In this document: positions 19,938-29,200 of the stretch, piece after piece
How the letters are laid out: the number at the start of each line of letters is the position of its first letter
Position numbering within the stretch: the stretch's first letter is position 1
Source: Gammaproteobacteria bacterium
Lineage (GTDB): Bacteria > Pseudomonadota > Gammaproteobacteria > Steroidobacterales > Steroidobacteraceae
NCBI GenBank assembly: GCA_027452045.1
Contig: DAIDHH010000141.1
Span: 1-64,000 of the forward strand
Reading direction: 5' to 3'
Length of the DNA stretch: 64,000 nucleotides
The notes under the pieces: model-generated
What the model was told of the DNA's origin: nothing
What the model saw: only the letters and a program-made list of their open reading frames with translations
Database searches by the model: none
Translations under genes and position numbers: made by a program

Positions 19938-20812
19938 GTTCCCCCGAGTCGATCGGTCAGGCCCCCGCCGCCCCCCGCTCGGTCTCGGCGCTCGGGCTTC
20001 CGCCGCCGATGCGCCGCGATCATCAGGGCCTGTGGGTGATCCGCGGCTCGATGAGTTCGCGCCGCTATTGGTGCCTCGCCGCCATCGGCCTTGCCCTGCC
20101 CCTGGTCGGCTGGTTCGCGCTTGCGCGCTTCGGGACGGTGAACCCGGTCTTCTTGCCCGGACCGGCCGCCGTCGCGCGCAGCGCCATCCATTGGCTCACC
20201 CGCGGCAATCTCCTTGACGATACGCGCATCAGCATCTACCGGGTGGTCGCGGGCTGGGCGCTCTCGGCGCTCATTGCCCTGCCGCTCGGACTGTTGATCG
20301 GGACCTATCGAACGATACAGGCACTGCTCGAACCGCTGACGGATTTCATCCGCTACATGCCGGCCGCGGCGTTCATCCCGCTCGTCATGCTGTGGGTCGG
20401 CATCGGAGAGAGCGCGAAGATCGCGATCATCTTCATCGGTACGTTCTTTCAGATGGTGCTCATGATGGCCGAGGACGTGCGTCGTGTGCCGATGGCCCAG
20501 ATCGAGGCCGCCCAGACCATGGGCGCAACGCGCGCCGAGATCCTCGAGAAGGTGATCCTGCCGTCCGCCAAACCCGCGCTTCTTGATACGCTTCGCATCA
20601 CGATGGGCTGGGCCTGGACCTATCTGGTCGTCGCCGAGCTCGTTGCCGCCAATACCGGACTCGGCTACGCCATCCTCAAGGCGCAGCGCTTCCTCGAGAC
20701 CGAGCGAATCTTCTGCGGCATCATCATCATAGGCCTCATCGGCATGGCGATGGACCAGATCTTTCGCCTCGTGCACCGGCTCGCCTTCCCCTGGCTCCAG
20801 ACGAGGACCTGA
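19934..20812 (+). CDS. ABC transporter permease (SsuC/NrtB-like)
   Basis: Hydrophobic; EAAQTMGATRAEILEKVILPSAKPALLDTLR inner-membrane component motif; overlaps upstream stop by 4 bp. Confidence 0.93.
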   Translation: MSSPESIGQAPAAPRSVSALGLPPPMRRDHQGLWVIRGSMSSRRYWCLAAIGLALPLVGWFALARFGTVNPVFLPGPAAVARSAIHWLTRGNLLDDTRISIYRVVAGWALSALIALPLGLLIGTYRTIQALLEPLTDFIRYMPAAAFIPLVMLWVGIGESAKIAIIFIGTFFQMVLMMAEDVRRVPMAQIEAAQTMGATRAEILEKVILPSAKPALLDTLRITMGWAWTYLVVAELVAANTGLGYAILKAQRFLETERIFCGIIIIGLIGMAMDQIFRLVHRLAFPWLQTRT

Positions 20813-20813
20813 C

Positions 20814-21644
20814 GTGCAAGCGATCAGCTGTCGCAAAGTCTGCAAGGTATTCGGGCCCGCAGCCAAGCCCATTGTTGCCTTGCAAAACATCAACCTCGAC
20901 ATCGCCGAAGGCGAGTTCGTTACGCTGGTTGGCGCCTCCGGCTGCGGCAAATCCACCCTGCTGAGAGCCCTCGCCGGTCTGGAGAGCCACTCCAGCGGGG
21001 AGATCTATGCCTCCGGTGCGCCGGTGACCGGCCCGGGTATCGATCGGGCCATGGTCTTTCAGCACTACAGCCTGTTCCCGTGGCTCGATGTTCTCGATAA
21101 CATCAAGTTCACCCGCCAGATTGCCGCACACATCCGCGAGCGCACTTCGGCGGAAGTCGAGATGGCGAGCGGTAGGGCCCAGGCGCTCTTGCAAGTGATG
21201 GGCCTGACCGATGCGGCCCACGCCTATCCCAACCAGCTCTCTGGTGGCATGCAGCAGCGCGTCGCCATCGCCCGCGCGCTGATGGGCCGTCCGCGCATTC
21301 TGCTCATGGACGAGCCGTTCGGGGCGCTTGACGCCCAGACCCGCGAAGTCATGCACGATCTGATCCTGCACGTCTCGCAACTCGAGCGCTGCACCGTCGT
21401 GTTCGTCACGCATGACGTCGAAGAGGCGATCTATCTTGGGCACCGCGTAGTGCTGATGGCCCCGCGCCCGGGACGCATCGAGTGTGAATACCCGGTACCG
21501 CTGCCGGAGCTGCGCGCGCAACACATGAAGTACACGCCGGCCTTTCTCGAGCTCAAGTCGCGCATCATCGGACAGATTCGCGCCACCTCGGGCATCAAGA
21601 CCGATAGCGAGCTGCTCGAGAAGCTCGCCCGCCGCAGTGCCTGA
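20814..21644 (+). CDS. ABC transporter ATP-binding protein (SsuB/NrtD-like)
   Basis: Walker [10 protein letters not shown], signature [15 protein letters not shown], Walker [13 protein letters not shown]. Confidence 0.95.
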   Translation: MQAISCRKVCKVFGPAAKPIVALQNINLDIAEGEFVTLVGASGCGKSTLLRALAGLESHSSGEIYASGAPVTGPGIDRAMVFQHYSLFPWLDVLDNIKFTRQIAAHIRERTSAEVEMASGRAQALLQVMGLTDAAHAYPNQLSGGMQQRVAIARALMGRPRILLMDEPFGALDAQTREVMHDLILHVSQLERCTVVFVTHDVEEAIYLGHRVVLMAPRPGRIECEYPVPLPELRAQHMKYTPAFLELKSRIIGQIRATSGIKTDSELLEKLARRSA

Positions 21645-21847
21645 CGGCCGCTTCGGGCCTGCGCAACAATTGTGCGTCCCGCCCACGCATTGCGCCGCGA
21701 TGGTGCGCCAGGGAGTCGAGGAACTTCGGGCAGCCGCGCTCGGCGACAGCCAACGACACGCTAAATCCCGGATTTCGCACGACGTAACTTGCGGCGCACG
21801 TCGTCGTGATCGTTGGCATGTAGTTTGCAAGTTACTCATTGGATAAC

Positions 21848-21972
21848 GTGCTTCTAGGGTTCCGGTCCCCGCAAATGGGATGTCTGGTCCGAGAGAGGCA
21901 GTCCGTTGTGGCAGCGGCAGATCGAACGGCCGCTCTACCCGGATACACGGCGGGATAAAAGCCCGGGAGATC
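21848..21972 (+). ncRNA. ykkC-type guanidine-I riboswitch aptamer
   Basis: CTTCTAGGGTTCCGG...GTCTGGTCCGAGAGA...ATACACGGCGGGATAAAAGCCCGGGAGA, matching the ykkC consensus blocks in correct order and spacing. Confidence 0.95.
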
Positions 21973-22095
21973 TTCTGTCGAGGAGGCTTGGCATCCTCGG
22001 GATGGTCTTCCGTTTTGCGGCCGCGCCATCCCGAATGCGACCTCGCTCTCCTCGACTGTGCGAACAGTGCATCAGAATTCAGGAGACGACTCGCT

Positions 22096-24558
22096 GTGAA
22101 TGCAAATGTCCCCCGGCTCTTCAGCGCCACCTGCCGCCCACTCGCCCGCCGCCTCGCCCCGCTCAGCGCCGCGGTGCTCACCGCGCTCTACGGTGCGCAC
22201 ACGCTGGCCGCTGACGCCCCGCCGGATCCGCCCACACGGTTGCGTGAAGTGATGGTCACCGCAACCCGACACCGGATTTCGGCGCAGGACCTGCCGCTCA
22301 GCATCACTGCCGTTACCGGCTCTCAGCTGGTGCAGCAGGGTATCGGCAACATATCCGGCCTCGCCCATTCCCTGGCCGGCGTCAACTTCGCTGACAAGGG
22401 ACCCTTCGGTGGCGTCAACGGCTCGACTCTCATCATCCGCGGCTTGAACAGCGAGGCAACCGCCGGACAGCTGGCCCTCGCCACGCCCATCGTCCCGCCG
22501 GTCTCGATCTATGTGGACAATACGCCGCTGTTCGTAAACCTGCGCCTGCAGGATCTGAAGCGGGTCGAGGTCCTGCGAGGTCCCCAGGGAACCCTCTACG
22601 GGTCCGGGGCGCTCGGCGGCATGATCCGCTTCGTACAGAATCCGCCCGATCCGAAGGCGTTCGATGCCCGCGCGGAAATTGGGGTTAGCGACACCGCGCA
22701 CACGCACGAGCCGAACGAAGAAGCGAGCGCCATTCTCAACATTCCGCTCAGCAAGGACCTCGCCGTGCGGCTCGATACGAGCTGGTCCGAGGACGCCGGG
22801 TTCATCAACCAACCGGATCTGTACAAGCTGGACTCCTCCGGCGCGCCGGTGCTCGCCCAGCCCGGGAACCCGCTCTCGAGCCCACCGGTCACATACGAGC
22901 AGAAGGGAACCAATCTCTATACGTACAAGGCCGCCAGAATCTCGACGCAGTGGCAACCGAGTTCCCGGTTCACCACCCGCCTGTCGTACTATTACCAGCT
23001 CTCGGTCGCGAGCGGCTTCCCGTACTCCTCGGTGCGCCTGGGAGTGGACAACCTCGCGTCCACGGACCATACGCTCGCCTCGGCGAATGACAAGGTCGAT
23101 GTCGCCTCGCTCAGCCTGGAGTACGACTTCGGCTTTGCGACGCTCAGCTCGAATACCTCCTGGTCCCGGCACGATAACCTCTCGAGCGGCGATTTGACCG
23201 CCTTGTACGATGACTTCTCGTTCTATCCCTCGCTCTACGGGGCGAGCCCGCGCGTGCTGGTCACCGGGCACGATGAGCTCTATGACGAGCCCTGGACCGA
23301 GGAGCTGCGCCTGGTTTCGCCCACCGGTGGCACCTTGGAGTGGGTGGCCGGATTCTATTACCAGAACGAAAAGACCGATATCCGCGAGCATGAGTTCTAC
23401 CCCGGATATCTCAACTACTTCAATGCCTGCGCGCCCGTGTACGGAGTGAGCAATGGCGACGGCGTCACACCCTCGCAATGCGGGATCGGGGAAACCGCCT
23501 ACAGCCCGGCCCCCCTCAACTACGTGGATGGCATTCCGATCATCAAGGATCAGGCGTACATCGGTGACTTCGAAACACGCTTCAAGGACATGGCGGTGTT
23601 TGCAGATCTGACGATCAATCTGACCCACAGATGGAGCGTGACCGGTGGCACACGCGTCTTCAGGCAGACGCTCTCTCAGGCACAGCAGACCGGTCTGCTG
23701 TTCGACGGTCCCGGATCCATCGCCAATAACACGCTGCGCGCTGCCTGGCAACGGGCGCTGTGGAAGCTCAATACCGCCTATCATCTGAATCACTCGACGC
23801 TCGCCTACGCCACGTGGTCACAGGGATTCCGTCGCGGCAGCGTCAATGCCCTGCCACCGACGGAGCCGGCCGTGAACTACGTGACCGACCCGCGCCTGTA
23901 TAAGGTTGCGCCTGATACCGCGGACAACTACGAGCTCGGGCTGAAGGGCACCGTCGATGATCTGCTGAGCTACTCGGTCGATGTTTACGACATCCAGTGG
24001 CACAACGTGCAGGAGGGGGCGCAGCTCACGCCCCTGGTGCTCCCCGGGGCGATTAATGTCGGCGATGCATTCAGCCGGGGCCTTGAATCGGAGCTGTATG
24101 TCGGCTTCACCGACAATCTGACCGGTACGCTCGATTACACCTATGACCAGACTCGTCTCACCGCCCTCACCCCCTACGCGATCGCGGGACTGGCCGTGGC
24201 ACCGCCCGCCGTCGGCGCACCGCTCCCTGGAACCCCGAAGAACAGTCTCGCCGTGGGACTCAATTATGGCTTCGGGCTCGGACGGGCGCGGATGCACCTG
24301 ATGCTCGATGCCCACTACCAGAGCTCGCTGGTGCCCGCCCTGTCAGCCACCATTCCGACCGTTGCCGGATATACTCTGGTGAATGCACGTCTCACCTACC
24401 ATCGGGCGCATTGGCTGATCGCCCTGTACTGCGACAATCTGACCAACCGGCTTGGAATCAACTCCTATGAGGATCCATTCAATTATGGGGTCGACTATCA
24501 GGCGCTGGTGACGACGCCGCGAACGATCGGTCTCACCGTGGCGTATTCGCTGCGGTGA
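22096..24558 (+). CDS. TonB-dependent outer membrane receptor (predicted guanidine-regulated)
   Basis: GTG start with AGGAGA RBS; TonB box/plug: LREVMVTATRHRISAQDLPLSITAVTGSQL...VEVLRGPQGTLYGSGALGGMIRFV; C-terminal beta-barrel TIGLTVAYSLR. Confidence 0.93.
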   Translation: MNANVPRLFSATCRPLARRLAPLSAAVLTALYGAHTLAADAPPDPPTRLREVMVTATRHRISAQDLPLSITAVTGSQLVQQGIGNISGLAHSLAGVNFADKGPFGGVNGSTLIIRGLNSEATAGQLALATPIVPPVSIYVDNTPLFVNLRLQDLKRVEVLRGPQGTLYGSGALGGMIRFVQNPPDPKAFDARAEIGVSDTAHTHEPNEEASAILNIPLSKDLAVRLDTSWSEDAGFINQPDLYKLDSSGAPVLAQPGNPLSSPPVTYEQKGTNLYTYKAARISTQWQPSSRFTTRLSYYYQLSVASGFPYSSVRLGVDNLASTDHTLASANDKVDVASLSLEYDFGFATLSSNTSWSRHDNLSSGDLTALYDDFSFYPSLYGASPRVLVTGHDELYDEPWTEELRLVSPTGGTLEWVAGFYYQNEKTDIREHEFYPGYLNYFNACAPVYGVSNGDGVTPSQCGIGETAYSPAPLNYVDGIPIIKDQAYIGDFETRFKDMAVFADLTINLTHRWSVTGGTRVFRQTLSQAQQTGLLFDGPGSIANNTLRAAWQRALWKLNTAYHLNHSTLAYATWSQGFRRGSVNALPPTEPAVNYVTDPRLYKVAPDTADNYELGLKGTVDDLLSYSVDVYDIQWHNVQEGAQLTPLVLPGAINVGDAFSRGLESELYVGFTDNLTGTLDYTYDQTRLTALTPYAIAGLAVAPPAVGAPLPGTPKNSLAVGLNYGFGLGRARMHLMLDAHYQSSLVPALSATIPTVAGYTLVNARLTYHRAHWLIALYCDNLTNRLGINSYEDPFNYGVDYQALVTTPRTIGLTVAYSLR

Positions 24559-24589
24559 GGGTTCCTGGTGAGATCGGAGGGCGGCGCCG

Positions 24590-26029
24590 ATGAGCCCGCT
24601 CGAGAGCCCGGCCGAGCAGAGACTTCGACAGATTGAGCGGGCGCTTAAGGTGCGGGCGGATCCTTCGCTCCTGCTGCGCCGTGCGCATTGCTTGCTCTCG
24701 CTCGGGCGCGTGGTGGAGGCGAGGACGGCTGCCATGCAAGCCTGGTGTTCGGCGCCCGCGCAAGCCGGTTACTGGGACGCGCTCGGCACCACGCTCAGCC
24801 GTGCCGGTGAGCAGCATCGCTCGATCGAGGCCTACGATGAGGCGCTCAAGCTGCATCCGGATGAGCCAAGAATTCTCTTCAACCGTGCCGCCGTGCGTCG
24901 CTATACGGGAGATCTGGCCGGGGCGGAGGCCGACTACGATCGGGTGATCGCGCTGAATCCTGGCGATTACGAGGCCTATAAGAATCGGTCGGACCTGCGC
25001 CCGCAGACGCCCGCCAGCAACCATGTGCGTGAACTCGAGACATTGCTCTGCGGGGCCCCTTTGCCCTGGATGGCGCAGGTGCACGTGCACTACGCACTTG
25101 CCAAGGAGTACGAGGATCTCGGGCAATACCCGCTATCATTCACTCACCTCACGCGCGCCGCGCAACAGCGTCGCGCGCACCTGCGCTATGAAGTCTGTGC
25201 GGATGAGCAGACCGTGGACTGGATTATCGAGGCTTTCGATGCGCAGGTTCCGCCCCCGCCGCCCGACGCTGCGCACGCGGACTCGCAGCGGCCGGTATTC
25301 ATAGTCGGACTGCCGCGCAGCGGCAGCACCCTGGTCGATCGGATTCTCGATCGTCACCCGGACATCCACTCGGCTGGAGAGCTGCCGAGCTTCGCGCTGA
25401 CCCTCGTCGAGCTCATCGGGCGCACAGAGGGCGGCTCGTCCTTGCCCCGCCGTGCGCTCATTGACCGCTCCGCCACCATGGATTTCGAGGGCCTTGGCCG
25501 CCACTACCTGCGATCCGCCCGGGCGGCCGGCGCCGCACCGGGCCGATTCACCGACAAAATGCCGCTCAACTTCCTGTATTGCGGCCTGATCCGCCGAGCC
25601 TTACCCGGGGCACGCATCGTGCACGTGACCCGTGAGCCGATGGATGCCTGCTACGCGATGTACAAAACGCTGTTCGACGCGGGCTATCCGTTCTCCTACG
25701 AACAGATCGAACTCGGCCGCTATTACGCCGCCTACCATCGCCTGATGCGGCACTGGCAGAGCGTGCTGCCTGGAGCGATTCATGAGGTGCGCTATGAGTC
25801 GCTGGTCACGGCCACGGAGCATGAGATCCGCAAGCTGCTCGCATTCTGTGGGCTCCCCTGGCACCCCGATTGCCTCGCCTTCCACGAAAATCCTGCGCCC
25901 ACTATCACGGCAAGCGCCGCCCAGGTGCGCCGTCCCCTCTATCAGTCCTCGCTCGGCAAATGGAAATGCTACGAAGACCAGCTCGCCCCGATGTTGCGCA
26001 CTCTGCGCGCCGCACACGTGCACGAGTAG
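24590..26029 (+). CDS. TPR-repeat sulfotransferase family protein
   Basis: TPR-like N-terminus (SIEAYDEALKLHPDEPRILFNRAAVRRYTGDLAGAEADYDRVIALNPGD) then FIVGLPRSGSTLVDRILDRHPDIHSAGEL PAPS-binding motif. Confidence 0.9.
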   Translation: MSPLESPAEQRLRQIERALKVRADPSLLLRRAHCLLSLGRVVEARTAAMQAWCSAPAQAGYWDALGTTLSRAGEQHRSIEAYDEALKLHPDEPRILFNRAAVRRYTGDLAGAEADYDRVIALNPGDYEAYKNRSDLRPQTPASNHVRELETLLCGAPLPWMAQVHVHYALAKEYEDLGQYPLSFTHLTRAAQQRRAHLRYEVCADEQTVDWIIEAFDAQVPPPPPDAAHADSQRPVFIVGLPRSGSTLVDRILDRHPDIHSAGELPSFALTLVELIGRTEGGSSLPRRALIDRSATMDFEGLGRHYLRSARAAGAAPGRFTDKMPLNFLYCGLIRRALPGARIVHVTREPMDACYAMYKTLFDAGYPFSYEQIELGRYYAAYHRLMRHWQSVLPGAIHEVRYESLVTATEHEIRKLLAFCGLPWHPDCLAFHENPAPTITASAAQVRRPLYQSSLGKWKCYEDQLAPMLRTLRAAHVHE

Positions 26030-26219
26030 GCGGCGGCCTGGCTCACCGGATCTTCGAACGCGTGTCACGCTGCCCCGCCCAGGGTGCCCGAATGCCGCAG
26101 GCCCGATATCACCTGCAATGGGATGCACGCTGGGGCGAATTGCTAAATCGAGACGCTACGGTTGGGGCCCTGGGCGCGCCGGCCTCCCATTGGTCGCGGC
26201 ACGGCGAGCACCCGCCCGA

Positions 26220-29200
26220 TCATATTGCACGGACCTTGCCGCTCATCCATTGCATCAAGTGACGCATGGCCTGCACGCGAACCGTTTCGACCGGATCGTC
26301 ATGAATCTGCCAGTGCCAGTGCAGTACCTGCGGATCGTGGACTTCATGCGCCTCCAAGAAGTCGGTGATCGGACACGATGCAACCTCGCCCGGAAAGCGC
26401 AGATACAGTGTGTCGTGCAACATCATCCATTGATATGCAAGAGCGCCGACCCAGCTCTGCAATCCAAGTTCATTGGCTCCGCGGAATGCTCGGGCTTTGA
26501 CCCATTCCACCAGAGCCGCGGCCGGCATCGGCCGCGCGAGTCCATAGCCCTGACCCAGGCTGCAGCCGAGCTGACGCGCCGCTTCGACGATCCCCTCATC
26601 CTCCAGGCCCTCCGCCACCACCTCGCGCCCGAGATCCCGGCCGATCTGCACGATGGTGCGGATCAGGCTGAGCGCCTTGAGCGGGTCGCAGGCGAGATCC
26701 TTGACGATGTTCTGGTCGATCTTGATCACATCGAACGGCAGCTCCCCCAGGCGTTTCAAGTTGCTGAACCCGGCTCCCAGGTCATCGAGCGCGATCTTCA
26801 CGCCCGTCGACGCCAGACGGGCGAGGGCCTCATCCACCGTGCCGGCTTCGAGCGCCTGGCTCTCCAGCAGTTCCAGGGTCAGGTGCTTGGGCGCCACCTG
26901 CGCCTCGCGCAGCGCCTCCTCGATCCAGCGCGCGCAGTCCGCATGCCGCAAAGTGCTCGGAGCAAGATTGATCGACAGTTTGACGTCGAGCTTCCCGTCG
27001 CGCCAGCGACGCAGATGGCCGAGCCCTTGCGCCAGGGCCTGCCGGAAAAGCGCATCGAGGTCCGCCTCCCCGAGCGCTGGCAGGAACTGTCCGGGGAGCA
27101 GCAGCGTGCCATCGCGCGAGCGCAGCCGCGCCAGCGCCTCGACTTTCACGAGCGCGCCGTCCGCCAGATTGACGATGGGCTGCACATGCATCTCAACGCC
27201 ACCGCCATAGAGCAGCGCGCGGATCTGCGCAGCCTCGCGTGCATCGACCGCATTTCGTCGGCTCTGGGACCGCGTCGTCATCAAATCCCAGCGGTTCTGC
27301 AGCGACAGGCGCCAGGTGTGCATCCAGCTCGAGGAAAACTGGTTCGGGTAGGAACCGAACAGCATCAAGACGGCATGAACAGCGCCATGGCGGTGTGCGG
27401 GAAGAGTTACTGCGCTGCGAATACCGAACTCCCGCATCAGCTCCTGCCAGGGTTGCGAGCGGCTCTCATGCGCAAAGGCGGCAGTCTCCTGCTGGGAATC
27501 GGTCATCCAGGTCGCTGCAACCATCCCCTGGCCACGAATATCGCGTGGATCTAGCGTCGGATAGCGGTCGCGCACGCGGAAGGCGTCGACGAACTGGTCA
27601 ACGCGCTCTCCGGCTGCCCGCTCGAAGTTGAGCCGATTCTGAGCGTCCGGTCGCCACACCACTGCTGCACGGATACCCGGCAGCGCCGCCAGGGAGTCGA
27701 GCTCCCCCTGCATCCAGTCCGAATCCATGGCTCGCTCGTCCATAGGGCGCGCAAGCAGCCTCTGGTACCGATCGATAATGGACTGCATGGCAAGCAGCTG
27801 GTTCTCGATGTCCAACTGCAGCCGGGCATCGGCCGCTTGCAAAGTGCGGTAGCGCGCGTCTACGGTGAGCAGCGATGCCTCCAGATGGGTACGCAATAAC
27901 TGACGGTACAGGCCCATCGCGCGCGTCATCCATGCTCCCGAGATGCCGATGAGGGCATGGACGATCCCCAACCTGTGCGCGGTCTGCGCCACTGACCGCT
28001 CTGTGGTTTGGGCATCGAGCAGAAAGCGCAGATGGTCTGCCTGTTTGCGCGCGAGATCTTTGAATTCCTCGGCGGAGAGGCACGCAAGGATCGTGGCGCT
28101 CTCCTCGTGAGTCTGCAACTCGCGATAGAATGATGCCGAAAACTCCTCCGCAACAGTCTGAAGATGCGGCGCCAGCCCCCGCATCAGCTCCTGCGCCTCG
28201 GGGCCGAACGCATCGAACGAAGTCCCGGCGATCTGCTCCGGCGTGTCATCGCCGCAGACACGCCACCACTGTCGCCGCTGCCTGCCGGTCTGCCTGGCTT
28301 GATACATCGCCGCATCCGCCTTGCGCAGCAACGACGTCGGCTCGGGTCCTCTCCCGCAAGACAGCGCTACACCCATGGTCATGTCGATCGACACCGTTTC
28401 GCTTCCGGCGAGCGTGAACGGGGTTTCGACCGCGCGGTGCAATCGCTTCAGTGCCGCATCGAGCTGCGGCATCGCCTGCGTCGCATCGAGCTCTTCCAGC
28501 ACCACGACGAACTCGTCGCCGCCCAGGTGGGCAAGGAAATCCGAGTTCCCCAACCAATCGCGCAGACGACGCGATAAGCACCGGAGCAACTCGTCCGCGG
28601 CTTCGCGCCCATACCGCTCATCGATGGGCTTGAAGTCCTCGAGTTCGATCACGCCAACGGCGAGAAGCGAGCCGCTGCGCTGCGCGCGTGCGATGGCCTG
28701 CGGCAGGTACTCCTCGATCGCCACGCGGTTTGGCAGCCCGGTGAGCGCGTCGGTGCGCGCGATGCGCACCTCTTGCTCGTCTGCGGCCCAGTGGCGGTTC
28801 CGGGCATCCAGTTCATCGAGGCCCTCACCCAAAAGGCCCGCGATTCGCGAACACACCTCGATCGCGAGCGCATCGAAGCAGTCGCGCCAGGGCGAGGCGA
28901 CAACCATCATGGCCCACATCCGTCCGGTCCGCATGATCGGCAGGGCGAGCATGCTGAGCCAGCGATGTTCGGCAAAGCTCGCGTGCCATGGCCGCAATGT
29001 CGGATCGGACAAGGTATCGTTGCAGACAACTGGAGATTGCCGGGTCCACGTCTCGAGCAGCTTGCGCGCGGCCTCCTGATCCGTACCCTTCTGCAGTGCC
29101 GTTCGAACCGCACCGGCGCCCTCGCCGGCCAGCGAGAGAATGTCGAATTCGCCCGATGGGCAGCGCTCGAGGATGCATGCCGCGTCGAACACGACATCCT

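Noticed and set aside
22072-23793. 573-aa minus-strand ORF
   Set aside because: Antisense shadow of the riboswitch-controlled TBDT.
25782-27554. 590-aa plus-strand ORF
   Set aside because: Overlaps the sulfotransferase and is antisense to the EAL/GGDEF gene; composition is non-protein-like.
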